A stretch of 55,982 nucleotides of DNA. It comes from Symbiodinium natans (Eukaryota > Sar > Dinophyceae > Suessiales > Symbiodiniaceae). The translations under genes were made by a program, and so were the position numbers. Below are positions 41,031-53,703 of the stretch, one piece after another (within the stretch, counting starts at the first letter, position 1; every line of letters starts with the position of its first letter). The notes under the pieces were generated by a model, which did not search any database, was not told the DNA's origin, and saw only the letters and a list, made by a program, of their open reading frames with translations. The stretch is from the NCBI GenBank assembly GCA_905221605.1, contig CAJNDS010001413.1, forward strand, positions 746,771 to 802,752, given 5' to 3'.

Positions 41031-44000
41031 AGCGATGCTCAGCAGTGCTTCCATTGGTCAAGCGAAGCCCAATGAAGTGGTCCAAATCGGAAGGTAGCAT
41101 GTGAGCGCACTGTAGAATTTTTTCGGCCCTCAGGTGCATTGGATGGTCACAGTAGCATGAGTGGCGTGCCCTTGTGACCTGCCAGAAGCCATCAGAGCCC
41201 TTCACAGACTGATTTGGATGTTGAACTGGCTGTCGTTGTTTGTCAGTGTTTGCATGTCACAGGACAGCCTTGCGCCAGCCTGCCAGAACTGGCAAAGAGA
41301 CTTTGGTTACTTGTTTTGCAATCCTGTGCCTGCTTCACGCTTGCAAGTAAGCTGCTCATCGTTGCAATTCTGCACGACAAGGTGGGAAACTTCTGCTGGC
41401 AGGGGCGACTGGGCTTCTCTCAAGGCAGGCTACTTAGGCTGCTTGCAGTTTCAACAGCAACATGTTGTTCAGTATTTTGCATCAGTTCAGTTGCACCAGG
41501 TATCTGAAAGGCCGCTCATGCAGACAACGCGTGGGCGCGAAATCTGACAAAATCACCTAGTCCCTTCGCAGCCTTCGTGTTTGCACATCATGTCAGTCAG
41601 TATTTCTACTGGCTTGCAGCGCAGCAAACTCCATGCCCTTGCGCCTGCAGCCAGCTGTTCAGTGTCCTAATCTGGGGCATTGCGGTTGAGTCATGGACGA
41701 CTTTCTTCGCGAGGCGCGCATGGGCCTGGGTGGGCTATGCAATCTGGAGATTTTTACGGAGAGTACCATCACTGTGGCCTTATTAACTTTATTACTTGTG
41801 ATGCCCGAGGCATGGGGCCTCCTGTGCTGCAGGGGTCGCGGCGCAGCGCTTGCCTGCACAACTCGCGACAAACCCATCATGGCAGCGAGCTCAGCGCAGT
41901 TGCGGCACCCAAGAGCCACTGGGTTACTAGATATAATAGATGCTGTAGCTTGCCGTCAGGAAAGGGTCAAGCTTCCGGATGTTTGAACGCAGAAAGTTTC
42001 TAGGTGGCATCCGGCAGCTTGGGCCCGCGGCCAGCGGCTCAGTATGAAAGCTTCGGAAATCTTCGCATTGAACCATGGCGCTTGTGCGAACCTGGAGGCT
42101 GGAGCATGGCAGTTCAAAGACAACTGCGCAGTCCCCTCGGCATTGGTGCACGTGAAGCCATCTTCCCTAAGACCGGGAGGGACGCCGAGTTCCGACTCCA
42201 AGGGTTTTGTGGGCGTAGCCGTTTAGCTGTGGTTGCCAGGCTCTCAGCATGGGCTTTACTCGTTTCGGCCTTTTTTCCGAGGGTACCGAGCACGACACAG
42301 TCCTCGTTAAATCGCTGACGCTGGTTCGATAACCCTGGGACAACTTTCCTCTACGGCGGGCTGTGCTCCACAGGTTCCGTTATCTTGTGCTGGTAGCATG
42401 TGGCATCCCAGTTATTCATGACGCCACGGTGCCGACAGATTCTGTTTTTTCCGCATGTATTCGCCTTGCTTTCTCCTTCCATTGCCTGGACTGGACATGT
42501 GCATTGCTATTTCGTTTCTTGTGGACGTCCGGGATTTCCCGGTTTCTCACACGCACCGACATCCCGCGCCCCAGTTCAGTTTCTCCTTCGGTCCTGGTTC
42601 GGGAGCTGCGTCTCCAGTATCTTTTGTTCCCTCGGAGGAGTTTCAGCTAAAACCACTCAGCCAGTGAACATACTTGGATCCCAGCCCAGTCATCTGCACC
42701 ACCAAGGGCCATGCAGGGGACCACGGCTTCATGCAAGCACCAGCCCCCTGCAACACTCACAGCAAGACACGCGCCCCAGACCTAACGCTGCGGCGCCTCA
42801 GGCTTTTCGACTTTACAACTTTGCGCATCCATGCTCAGCGGCTGCTTCTGCAGACCGCTGGCCACATGTGGTGATCACCTCGGCCACCAATGGTCTTCAA
42901 ATCGATGGTGACCGATCGGAGGAGATGCCGGCATTTACATTTTGGCCTTCTCCACTGCTATGTCAACAATTTTGGTGGTGATCGGAAAGCTTACCTAGTC
43001 CAATCGTCCCCTTTCCAACAGGGGTTCAGAACAGCCCGTTTCAAGTGAAACCCACGCTGTAGCCATGCCTGGATTCGGCCGTTTCAAGCGCCAGTTTAGG
43101 TGGGCTTTCGGCCTCACCCTGTCCATACTCAATGGCTGTTGTCTTTTGAGTTTTCGTTGGACCATGCATGTTTGTATGTCAGTTTGTCGCAAGGAAACAC
43201 CTTCGAGATGCTTTGGTTTTGCTTTAAACGCATGCTCATGACCTTTCGTTGGGGACGCGGTAAAAGTCCGTGGAACACAATGAGGCCGCGTAAGGGCAAG
43301 CAGTGTCGCCGCCGAGACCAGCAGTCGATCTCTCAGCCAAAGAGGGCGACGGACAGCCTGGCAGCTTTGATCGCACTTGCTCGCATTGAGGATGCTGTTT
43401 CACGTGCCTGCTGGCGGCGTTCGCACTGGAGTGGTGTGGCATCGGGCCCCAGGTTTGATGCTCGAGTTTAGTCCATCTTGGGCTGGACACTGGTGTCAAG
43501 ATGCCAGGTATCTGGCAAGAGCTGTTTTTGCCTGAGGCGTGCTGATCCTTCAACAAGCTCTTCCGAGCCAGCAAAGCCTCAAGAAGAGCGCGTGCCCAAG
43601 CGAGTCTGCGAAGTGAAAGGGTCGTTGACTGTTCAGCCAGTCAGTACATTGAGTTTGCTTGTTTTTGTGTGCGCGTGTGTAACCCGAAGTGTACGAGATG
43701 AAAAACTCCATGGGACGACTGCTACCACCACCGCCGCCGCGGTCATTACTTGTTCCTGCTTCTAACACAATCTACTCGCGCTGCCCCGTCCTACTCCCTA
43801 CGACGACGTTGACGACTACTTGTGAGTATATCATGGCACAGCACTGTGCTGCCTACTGCAACACAGCTCAGTCAGCATTGCACAGAAGCCTTTGGATGCC
43901 GTAAGTTAAAGCTCAGGACACGGAAGACGAAGGCCACTGACCTTGGCGCAAAGGACGTCAAAGATCTCCCGCGCCCCCGACAATTCTGAGTTCCCGCTGC

Positions 44001-45990
44001 TTGTGACGGTCGATGTTTCACACGTGGCTTCGCCGTAGCCAGCTGAAGCTGCGTGGAAAGACATGCCACCTCGGGAAGGGTCCAAAGTTACCCGCTACCG
44101 TCCCCCAATCAGGTGTTGCTTTTGGACTCAACGCATCCCAACGCCACCCTAAAATCCAATGTGGATGCATCCACTGTGTGTTGCAAGCACCTCGTTTGCT
44201 AATGGGGACTCCAACAAGGTAATGTCCTTGCTCCGTTTGAACAGCAGAATGTCAGCTCGATTTCCGCAGACGAAAGTGGTCAGCCAATCTGCCAGCTTTT
44301 TCTGGAATGTGTAGCAGATGGTTGTCGTTGCGTCTTGGTGGTCAGGGCTTGACCCGAAATTGGCTCGCAGTCTTCGGCTGGCGTGCGGTGTTCGACGTTG
44401 TTTCGGTATTGTTGTCCTGGCGCCCTCGGTCCTCACCGTCCGTGGCTTCGTACAATGCCCAAATGCAGCTTCATGTACGTTTCGCAGCTGCAGTGCAGCC
44501 CAAGCCCAGATCTTGCAGCAAACGTATCGTTGTATTGAGCACCAACTTCCTGAGCAACAGCGGCGACGGCGACCTGTTAGGGTACTTTAAGCCTTTGCTT
44601 TGCCGCGCGGCCGTCACGCAGCATGAAGCAGCCGTTCCCCACAATCCCAAGCATCCAACCGACTTAATCCGGGTGGAAAGGATGATTTTCCCTCCCACTC
44701 GGTGGCTCCTCGCTGCGCTTCTGAGCCATGTGAACCAGAGCTTGGCAGAGGTTCGGGGACCGGTTCGGGGGTGGTCCTTTCTAGCCTCAGGTTCCTGTAA
44801 GCTCCCCGACCCCTGCCCTATGTTTGCAGCTGTAGGTCCTCATAGAAGGTGCAGAGACGGAAAGTATGCTCGACTCTAGAAGGAGAGGCCGCGGCCCTTC
44901 CGCTGAAATGAATGGATATCGGGACCTTTGGTAAGCATCAGCATCGCTGGGTGTCCTTTGGCCCCGAAATCGCCGACGGTGCGCTTTCCCGAAGCCAAAC
45001 TTGATGCATTGATTTTCGCCGTGCCGAAGGTTCTTGGGTTCGGGATGCACTGGGAGGTGCTCGGGGTTTGGGACATCGGCACCTTTTTTTGGGAGAGGGG
45101 GGGGGGGAACGGGGGCGGGAGAGGACGGGGGAGAAATGGGCATCAATTCGGCGGTGGGCTGCTCGATGGCCATCCAGAGGCCAGTGAACAGTCTTGCATG
45201 TAGCGTGCATATGACAGCAAAAGTACCGCAAATGCATCGAGCGTGTTGAGAGCTTAGATGTTGGGTGACTGGCCAAATGTCTGGCTTAGCAGGGAGGCGC
45301 GTACGTGCGGATAAAGGTAGGCGTTTATGTCAGAAAGCCCGTGTAATGCAAGCAAATGCTTTTTCTGCATGCGCATGACGTGCTTGCAGATGACGTCAAG
45401 GCTTTTGCAAGTGCAGCACGTATGTGTCCCGTGCTATCACACATCATGCTTGCAAAGAATGGGGATCTGGCGTGTCAAGAGCGGTGGCGCACCATTTTCT
45501 TCAAACAGGATCGACAGCGTCAGCCACGCAGACATTGCCGGTCGTTCAGGTTCACAGTTGAGCCAATCTTTCGGGCGAGGCTACCACATAATTTTGCACG
45601 GCTGATCACGTGCACTGTAACGCAATTTGTTACAGACCTGCTTCTCTAGAAGTCCGAAGTCGACGTCCCAGATGCCGTCTCGCCAGAAAACACCCGCTTA
45701 CCTGCGCATCGCCTAAGTTTCCTTCATGCCCAGCGCGAATCGCTTTCCGTTTGGTGAGCCGGTTTGCAATGTTTTTTTCGCTTGCCTTACAGTTGACGCA
45801 GGCGCCCTCTGTCATCGAGAAGCTGATCAGCGCTCACTACCCATCACAATATGTGGCGCATGCCCTAAACCTCAAACATTCTCACGTTTTAGGTGCATGT
45901 CATGTATCTGTTCATTATTGCGGACATCGTGGGTGGGTGAGATTCTGCCACAAATTCGGCGTCAATGCCGAGGTGCAAAGACTTAGGCAG
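41031..45990. other. Long interval with ORFs of uncertain status
   Basis: No family motif was found. Frames that could be exons, all on +: 41214-41400 (SLPELAKRLWLLVLQSC), 42040-42220 (ASEIFALNHGACANLEAGAW, overlapped by another open frame), 43195-43471 (SQPKRATDSLAALIALARIE, basic), 44307-44879 (190 codons; SKRIVVLSTNFLSNSGDGD, HPTDLIRVERMIFPPTRWLL), 45356-45649 (VLADDVKAFASAARMCPVLS, FVTDLLL) and 45795-45895 (TQAPSVIEKLISAHYPSQYV). On the minus strand, 45090-44880 (SLASGKRTVGDFGAKGHPA) also reads like protein. A poly-G run (45097-45106) is present. The 42400-42981 frame is long (193 codons) but has a non-protein-like composition. Confidence 0.35.
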
Positions 45991-48900
45991 GGGCAGCAGA
46001 TCTCCATCGACGGCCGGCTGGAGGAAGAAGCCTGGGCAGAGGCTCACCACCACCCCAACCTATTCCGAAAACCTAGATAGGGAGTCTCGGATGCGAACCC
46101 TTCGCCATTCAAAGCCCTGAACCACCCCTGAAACACCCCTAAACCTCAATTGTAAGCTTCAAAGCAACCAGATCAAGTTCTGTCCGAGGTGCCCTGGCTG
46201 GACAGCTTCATGGACCTCGCCGGCCCACGCCACAGCAGTTTGAGGACCAAGGAACTGGAGTGCTCGTCTTGATCCACCATTTAAAGCCTCACATTGCTGA
46301 AGACTTGGCATGCATTTGTCGGACACATGTTCCAATTTGTTGAAGAATGTCCTGTCCTGCGTTGATATGCTTCGACAGTACGTGTCGCGCCTTAAAAGGT
46401 CTGCAAAAGGCAAGGGCAAGGAGGCAAAACTCTGAACCCGGGTTCCTACAGACATCTTGCCAAAGCACACCCAGCGAAGAAAGCAATAACCTGAAGTCCC
46501 TGTAGTAGTGGGGGGTGGGGGGAGTCTGCTCGTCTGTGGACATCTTCGACCCAACATGGAAGCGCAGTGGATGTTCTTGTGTTTTGTCGGCAGAGCGAAC
46601 ATATCCTCAGTGGCGGTTTGCTAAGACGTTGGCAGTTCGCTCCACCGGCAAGGACGAGCTGGCAAAACGCATCGCGCGACTATGCGAGGCTGGAAGGAGA
46701 GTTCCCCAAAACCCTATGCACCCCGGGCTCAACCTCAAGCATCCTAAAAGATCTTATAGGGAAGCTCTGCTCCCTCCCCGTCTACCACCGTTCCAGTCAG
46801 GCGCCTTACCGGTTCGGAGAATCCAACTCGGGTGAAGCTCCGCTGGGATGAGGCGCGAGGAGACGTTGGCCACCAATGCAAGCAATGTGGAAGCTGCTTG
46901 TACTGTAAGTTGACAGCTGCTGCTGTTATACTATCTGTTACTACTGGGTAACTAACGGCTAGGGGCACCAAATCTGCTGACCTTCATAGCTGCCGTGCCC
47001 ACGCAGCTTCGACATTATGTTTTGCAACGTGTTGCCCTCAGAACTTCTTGTACGTGGGGGCCGAGCTACGCTCCAAGCCCAGATCTCAGGTGGCACTGCA
47101 TCATACTGCAACCTGCAGGTTCAGGTAATTGTGCCTCTCGGGGTAGGCAGCCAGGTGCATCATTATGCTTGTCGGTGTTAAGGGCAGGCCAGGTGACCGA
47201 GAGAAGTTCGGAAGTCTTTCAGCTGTGTTTGGCAAGGCATGTGGCCGCCTCAGTGGAAGGCCACTGCGACAATCTCCATAGCGACGTGTGGCAGACAACG
47301 CCGGTGCTGCCGCTAGCTCGAACTACTTCACAGATGTTCAGTTTGTTTGTTCAACGTCGCTGTGCGCTGGCTTGATCGTTCAGCTTGTCGGGCCCAGGCC
47401 GTACTTCGATGATGACTTCGAGGTCTTCATCGACCCATCTCAAAGTAACTATTTCTACGTCGAGTTCGAGATGAATGCTAGGAGCACAAGCTTTCAGCAT
47501 GCTCCCGTCCGTTACATCTGCAAGCGGGGAGAATCCTTCAACATCACTCCACCTTGAATCTCTGTACAACCCTGCACCTCTCACGTTGCAGGAACGCGAC
47601 CTATGACACGCTTTGGTACCTCCCGCAGGCAGGTACAGTGCATGGCGGTGGAGGCCTTCACTTTCACTCCGTATCGCTCCACAGGCTGGGTTAGGCTCCG
47701 TGGCACCAGAGTGCAGCCTTTGCTGCAACACCACATGGAACGCGGGTGCCGTTGCCCTGCTTTTGCTTGATTCCGTGCTACAGGGGGGTGAGGGTCGTCC
47801 ACCATTGCACTCTTTCCAGGCAAAGGATTGTGCGACCACGGGGCGGAGAAGGCACGACCTTTATTAGAGCCTTGCTTGACAGAGCAGAAACCTTGGTTTA
47901 AGTTTGTTGGTTTTGCCATGGGCTCGACCACAGGAAGGTGGGTCCTGGACCATGGAGATGTTCTCAGAGGGCGCACGTCCCGGCGATGGGATGCTCTCTG
48001 CTACGTTGCTTGGCGGCCAGTTCAGCGATTCAACGTCAGTACCACAGGCATAAGGCAGCTCCAGCCAGCTAAGGGCAAACACAACATCTGGCTGGACATT
48101 AGAGATACGCTTTCCCATTCTCTCCAGCTGCCTGGCAGTGACCAGTGTGCCCAGAGCATTCTCTGCTAATTCTCCTCGCAAACTAGACCGGCCCATACCT
48201 GTATCCCCATGCTGTTGTTGCTGGAGAATGTCTGAGGCTCTGAGCATGGGGGTCTGCTAAACCGCCCGGCCTCGCAACACCTGCCTGACGCTCCTGCGGT
48301 CTGGACCCCGGAGCTCCACGGGACTCAGACTTGCAAGTGCCCTATATTTCGATGATGCGGGTTCCTAGCGGGTTCAAGGTTCAGGGTTGTAGGGCATACT
48401 GTAACAGCAGGGTTTGTGAATGTTTGGAGCCCGGGAAAAGGACATGCTGCATCCAGCTCGAGGCCAGAGGTTCTGGTGGGCAACGAATCTTGGCTGCAGT
48501 CCCATAGGGCCCCACAGGGCCCCATTCCTGTGTTCTCCATCCTTTGCTGCGAAGAGCAGAGCTGAATAGCGAGCACCCGAAACCTACGAAACATCCTCAG
48601 GTTTGCCAACGCTTTGCATGCCAGCTGGTGGAGCAAGCTCACGGCAGCCGATGCCAAGCATCCCGAGCCGCCCGGCAAAGGCAAATGCCACGACCTTGGC
48701 AGGTCCTGGGTGGCACTCGGGGCCCGTAAGATCCCTGCAACTGAGGGCTTCGGGCCTCAGGGGCCTTTAGGGATGCTTAGGGGTTTTGCTCGGGAGTTAA
48801 GCCAACAGGAAGGGAGGATATGTAAGTAGGGACGCTGGGAGCTGCTCCCAAGTGTACTGTAAGGGGAAGAACACGTGGATCAAGGGGTGAAGAAGACGAA

Positions 48901-51018
48901 CAAGACAGAGGGGGACCTAGGGGGTTCCTGAAGGTATTGGTCTTGTCGAGAGAGGGAGATTGTGATGTGCACGGGACGCTGGCTTTCGGTCTGTGCGATG
49001 TAGACATCGAACATTCGCCACTGAACAGTTGCCTTTGGTGTCGCAAAGTCCCACTGTTGGGGAGTACGTGAGGGCGAAGGGCAGGAAAGCCAGGCGCCTG
49101 CAACAGCAAACCCCAGCCCCAGGCTCTGGACAAGTGAGAATGCAAAAGAAGACTCTATTGGTGAAACAACAGTGACGTCCGCCAAACTGTTCGCTCCGTT
49201 GCTTCGTTGCTCCGTACTATGTAGTCCGCTCCTTGTACTCAGGGCTTAGGGTTAGGGCTTAGGGTTTAGGGCTAACGGTGCAAAGCTGCTTTTGGACATT
49301 CATTCCGCCTGCCATTTTATAGGAACCCCTCAAGGTATATGGGGACATAGAAGCACAGCGTTGTGCTTGATCTTGTGCCGACATCGTCGCTCAGGTTCAT
49401 CAAATGGTTGTGCGACGAAGTGATCCGCGACGATGAGCTCAGATATGGATTTTCCCAGCCGCGCTCTTGGCGCAGAGATCTCACAGTAGGACTCATGCAA
49501 AGGGAGTTGTAACGCCAAACGTGTAGAAGTTTATAGATTCTATAGATGTTTTGCAAAACGGCTTGTCAACAGCTATGCGCGGCGGCGAGCATGAGCATCA
49601 GATATCAGCCTGGGGCGAGGGGCGGTGGGGGGGTTGGGGGGGGCGGGCGGAGTGGGGGGGGGGGGGGGGGGGGGGGCGGAGGGAGGAGAGAGAGGGGGGG
49701 GAGTGGGGAAACGTGTGGAAACACTGTTTAAGAGTACAGTACGAGACCTCCGATGTGTGCAGCTTGGCGGAGCATAACAAACACTCCATGTCATGCGTGG
49801 ATGCTGAAACTTTTGTTAGTCCTCTGTCATTATCCCCCCACACCCTCGGCAGGGAAAAGCCCGCAGAGACTGCACTGCGAGTACGAGCCACATGCAGGAT
49901 TGTCCTGTAAAGGCAAGCGCGGTTTCTAGATTCAAGCTCTCAGTTGACGGATGGTGAGGTTCCTGGTGGATGCAAACAATGCGGCCCCGACTTGCTACTA
50001 CGAGGCAGCATCGCAAAATCTTGGGGGCCACCAGCTTCTTGACGGGCACAAGGTTTAGGGTTTAGGGAGGTTGTAGAACCTAGATCGCTGTTTTTGGCAA
50101 GTCCTGTGCCGGTGCCGCACATGGCCCGAGTGTCCGCGGTGCTGCCGTAGAACCGTTGAAATCAAGAGCCAACATGAGCCACCTACACCAGCATCGTCCC
50201 TGCTGCAAGGTACATGCACAACCCAGACCAGTTTGGCTATCTGCAGTTCACAAATGCTTCTGCGCCCACCTGCGGCAATGTCTGCTGGCTCGCGCGCTTT
50301 GTGCTTGCTCAGATCTATCAAGCCGAGGTAGGGGTCAAAGTCAAACCGAATGCAGGATTAGGCAGTTCCGGGCGATGCCAGCAGGGTTGAGATGCAACCG
50401 ATGCGTTTTTTGCAAGGTGCAGTACCTGATGACAGCGGGCAAAGGCTGCTTCACCTCGAATATTGCTGATCTTCTCTCGCCGGCCACATGCGATATCTCA
50501 AATGCTTGCAATGTGTCAACTTTGGTGGACGCTCTTAACTACGTGGACATCAGCATCTACGCGGATGATGGAAAGAGGCTGCCAAGATGGTTAAGTTGTT
50601 ATTTGTCGTCGTCTAGATGCAACTGCAAGACCATTCTCGGCCCTATATGCGTGGTGACGTAGCGGCAGCCACTTAAAAGCTGGCAGGAGGTTACTAGGCT
50701 GCCTTAGATGTGCTTCGGCCATCTGCGCAGGACAGGTTCTTGCGTGCGCTATGCAATACCTGGCGTACAGAACTCGAGCTCGGTCGGTGGACCTTGCTTC
50801 ACCGCTTTCACAACATACACAGTACGCAGCAAAAGTGACTCGGCACATCTTTTGGCACATCTTGGCTGGCAGCTACTGGCACCTGTTTTCTGACGGCGCC
50901 ATGTCGCTGGCATTTTGCACCTTGAACTCGGGATGTGTCCCAGGTGATCCAGCCAAGACAAAGAAGATTCAGGCTTCTATCAACGAGGCAGCTGTCTGGG
51001 AGTTGGCCAAAGGATACT
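45991..51018 (+). CDS. Carbohydrate-binding family 9-like domain protein, many exons
   Basis: Exon chain: 45991-46041 (ISIDGRLEEEAWAE, the family's opening strand), 46189 onward (VPWLDSFMDLAGP), 46820-46852 (NPTRVKLRWDE), 47042 onward (NFLYVGAELRS), 47398-47481 (PYFDDDFEVFIDPSQSNYFY then VEFEMNA, the core sugar/calcium-binding strand pair) and 47592-47628 (RNATYDTLWYLPQ). Later, 50210-50327 (MHNPDQFGYLQFTNASAP then LARFVLAQIYQA), about 50440-50590 (GCFTSNIADLLSPATCDISN), 50731-50821 (NSSSVGGPCFTAFTTYT) and 50944-51018 (KTKKIQASINEAAVWELAKG). The first part is a CBM9-like beta-sandwich; the second part matches the C-terminal region usual after it (MHxPxxxGY, then a Cys-containing alpha/beta segment). 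It probably binds sugars in the secretory path or outside; no catalytic residues. Donors seen are GC, GA and GT. Exons for 47630-50200 and the true ends are unresolved, so two genes cannot be excluded. Confidence 0.6.
47864..48247 (-). other. Minus-strand ORF inside the CBM9-like gene span
   Basis: 127 codons open on the minus strand with protein-like composition (GRSSLRGELAENALGTLVTA then RQLERMGKRISNVQPDVVF). The + strand frame over the same bases is open too. No motif; it may be an antisense gene in an intron, or chance. Confidence 0.2.
48248..50209. other. Probable intronic interval with repeats
   Basis: Short TTTAGGG-like tracts at 49241-49274 and 50051-50070, and a G-rich low-complexity block at 49613-49705. 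A frame at 48617-48690 (WSKLTAADAKHPEPPGKGKC) may be an exon. Nothing else is supportable. Confidence 0.4.
49613..49705. repeat. Poly-G / G-rich low-complexity tract
   Basis: Contains an unbroken run of about 24 G (near 49652-49675) flanked by GGGGCGG and GGAGAGAGAGG words; such a tract could form G-quadruplex DNA. Confidence 0.95.
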
Positions 51019-51783
51019 GTAAGCCCATAAAGCCAAAAACCACCAGCCATACATTCTGCAGAGTACATATTGAGATATAGTGAGCCAGAACATACCCTTC
51101 ATCTAAAGAGACGACCTAACATCATCGCCAGGCTCGGCTCATAACGCAGCCAGACGTGGGACAGAGGCTGGCTTGGAGAAGCCGTCTGTCTTGCACATGA
51201 TGCATACCGTGATTGGGTGATGGGTTGCATTGTGTAGGCCTTACATGCAAAGGCAGGCAATTCATCATACAAGAAGCTGGCAGGCAAAATCTTAAAGGCG
51301 AAGGGGTCGATTGTGGTTTCTGCTTTGCGTTGTCGCGGGTGCGCAGTCCTGAGCTCCGTCCTCTTCATGTCCTTGTCGCTTCTGCCAGCCGGCCCTGGAA
51401 CGCAAGTGGTCCAGGGTGCGGTTTTTGTTGGTTCCACGGGCGCTGTCCATGTCTGATCTCAGACACTCAGCAATCACCAGACGAGTTAGTACCACCAGTA
51501 GCTACTTGTTCTCCGAAGCAATCGGAAGCGCAAGCACCAAGCGCCTGCCGATGCCTTGCTTTTGGACCAGGTGGGACACCCCGGATGCTGATTGGCCGCT
51601 TGCTCGCGCTTCGCAGGATTTCACTGATAATCGCAAAGAGGGAAGCCGGCTGATGCCACACTGACGTCTCAGCTTCAATGCCACTGCCTGAGAGATCCGT
51701 TTGAGGCTTTGCTTGGAGACCGTGGATGTGCTTCCAGCTGGAATCTACGTGTGAGCGCGGACCAAACAGGAGTTGCAACCTGC
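51019..51783. other. No supportable gene
   Basis: Overlapping frames on both strands at 51213-51653 (+) and 51467-51778 (-), without motifs. The minus ones may be further exons of the minus-strand candidate that follows. Confidence 0.3.
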
Positions 51784-51961
51784 CATGCGCAGACCTGTCG
51801 TGAGGCGGATGTCGTCTGCAGCTTCTCGGGCATAGGTTGAAACGTTGAACCTCTGCAATACCTCCTCACCGTTCTGGCCCGGGCAGAGAGGCGTGAAACG
51901 ACATGGCGCTGGCATGTACTTCTTGATCTCCACATAACTCCCAGCAGATTCGATGAACACG
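51784..51961 (-). CDS. Unidentified minus-strand exon
   Basis: On the minus strand, CGGCAG is followed by a 59-codon frame (VFIESAGSYVEIKKYMPAPC, GQNGEEVLQRFNVSTYAREA, ADDIRLTTGLRM) ending at a GC donor (ATG then GCAGGT). Both splice sites fit the rules found in the proteasome gene. Composition is clearly protein-like. No family is recognised and no partner exons were placed. Confidence 0.45.
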
Positions 51962-52139
51962 CTGCCGAGTTAAGAGCTTCCTGGAACTTTGAGCCATGCA
52001 CACCTGCGTTCGATGCTTATTGCTGCTGGCGCTTGCGCAGCCAACTCGGCAAGCCTCAGATGAGCAGGACCGCTGAAATCCGCTGAACCTGGGGCACCAT
52101 CTTCCAGAGGTAGCAGGTATGGAGGGGCATCTTGCTTGG
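51962..52139. other. No feature seen
   Basis: Short interval; a frame reading LLLALAQPTRQ at 52020-52055 is too short to judge. Confidence 0.3.
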
Positions 52140-52248
52140 TGTTTAGGGTTTAGGGTTTAGGGGTTTAGGGTTTAGGGTTTAGGGTTTAGGGTTTAGGGTT
52201 TAGGGTTTAGGGTTTAGGGTTTAGGGTTTAGGGTTTAGGGTTTAGGGT
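52140..52248. repeat. Interstitial TTTAGGG array
   Basis: About 15 units, one with an extra G (TTTAGGGG at 52155-52162). Confidence 0.97.
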
Positions 52249-53473
52249 CCTCGGAAGGACGTGCTGGCCTGCCAAGCCTTGCAGGTCGATGAGGAGCCGG
52301 TCCCAGGGTCCTGCTTGCTGATTTTTGGTACATCGCGTCCAGTTTAGGCCAGCCTAGCCACGCAAAAATGCCGCTGAAGCTGCACCCCAAGGATCCCTCA
52401 GACAAACCGACAAACCCCCTGTTCAAATAGACGGGATGGGACAGGGCTGTTCCGAAGAAGCGCTCTTCGCGCTGCAGCAGCGCGCGAGAAAGCGAGCAGG
52501 GCGTCGCTCGGCTTCAAGCGCCGAGCGTAAGGTCGTGCGGATTTTTACAAGCGTCCCGGATGGTTTGGGTTCATCTCCAGGTATCGGGTCAAAGCTTCGT
52601 TTCGTGGATCTTCGCGGCAAACGAAGCACGTAGGGCAGTATGAGAGTCAGCGCGGGTCGGCAGTCGCACTGAGTTCGCATCACCTTGCTTGGAGGCTGGA
52701 CATTTGACTACCACTTGCAGAAAACCGCTGCCTGACAGAAGTGGAGAGGGCTCAGACAAGGGCTCCACGCAAATGAAGATTCCTCTACATCAGGGTTCCG
52801 ATCTTTTGGGCATATTTGTCTTTATTTTGTATACATATATACATATATATATATATGCACATATGCTTTTCTTAGACGGGGTCTCCAATCTTGAACAACC
52901 CCCAAATGCGTCCTGTTGGACTCAGCCGCTGTAGCCCTTGCCACATTGCCACCATGCTCTTCCTTCTTTCCAGACTTGGAACACATAAGTTTCCTTGAAT
53001 GAAGGTTTTGCACACTGGTGTGTGCACAATGTAGAACCAGGGTGAAGCAATGGTCAAGCTTTTCAGATCTCTTCAGCATGTGCCTGCGCATGCAGTATTT
53101 GTGCTTGCGGGCCTTGCCGGACAGACTTTTGAATGGTCCGCAGTTTGGTTAGAAAACTGTTGAAAGGGCTTGGAACGGGCTTGGGGGAGCCTTTTTTTTA
53201 CCTTGGCTCTCGAAGTTTCACGCATCTCAACGCATGCTGCCAACAATGCCTGTGATTGTTGAAGTGCGGACTGTAAAGTGGTGGCGGCGACAGTTCAGTT
53301 GGTTTGGTTTAGTCATCTGTGAATCTTGACACTGAATCAGTGCCACCCATATTCTGCCCCAATCGGCTCGTGCATTGGTTCATATTCCGGAGTGTAACTG
53401 GGCAACCTCATGATGCACAATGTTTGTGGGACTTAGACTCAGACAGCTTGAAATCAGACTCAGCAACACTCAG
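52249..53473. other. Interval with a small doubtful ORF and AT microsatellite
   Basis: The frame at 52436-52633 (+, 65 codons; EALFALQQRARKRAGRRSAS, then KVVRIFTSVPDGLG) is open, but the minus strand is open as well (52683-52423). TA-rich microsatellite at 52829-52856. The remainder is stop-rich. Confidence 0.3.
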
Positions 53474-53590
53474 GTGACACTCACGGGTATTCGCAACGGC
53501 TTTGTTGATGACATGGTCAACACCATCAAAGAAGCCTACGAGCATGTCAAGGACCAATGTGGGCAGCCCTCTGATCAGTGGGCTATTAGG
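53474..53590 (+). CDS. Unidentified exon running into a telomere-type array
   Basis: After a CAG acceptor the frame reads VTLTGIRNGFVDDMVNTIKE then AYEHVKDQCGQPSDQWAI, strongly protein-like. It continues straight into the TTTAGGG array that starts at 53586, with no evident donor, and stops inside the array. Family not recognised. Confidence 0.45.
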
Positions 53591-53703
53591 GTTTAGGGTT
53601 TAGGCGGTTTAGGGTTTAGGGTTTAGGGTTTAGGGTTTAGGGTTTAGGGTTTAGGGTTTAGGGTTTAGGGTTTAGGGTTTAGGGTTTAGGGTTTAGGGTT
53701 TAG
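53586..53703. repeat. Interstitial TTTAGGG array
   Basis: About 16 units, one imperfect junction (TTTAGGCGGTTTAGGG at about 53600). Confidence 0.97.

Noticed and set aside
42400-42981. 193-codon + strand ORF
   Set aside because: Composition is rich in Ser, Pro, His and Cys with no pattern, and other frames over the same bases are equally open; length alone is not evidence here.
49573-49891. Pro-rich minus-strand and Gly-rich plus-strand ORFs
   Set aside because: They are produced by the poly-G low-complexity tract.
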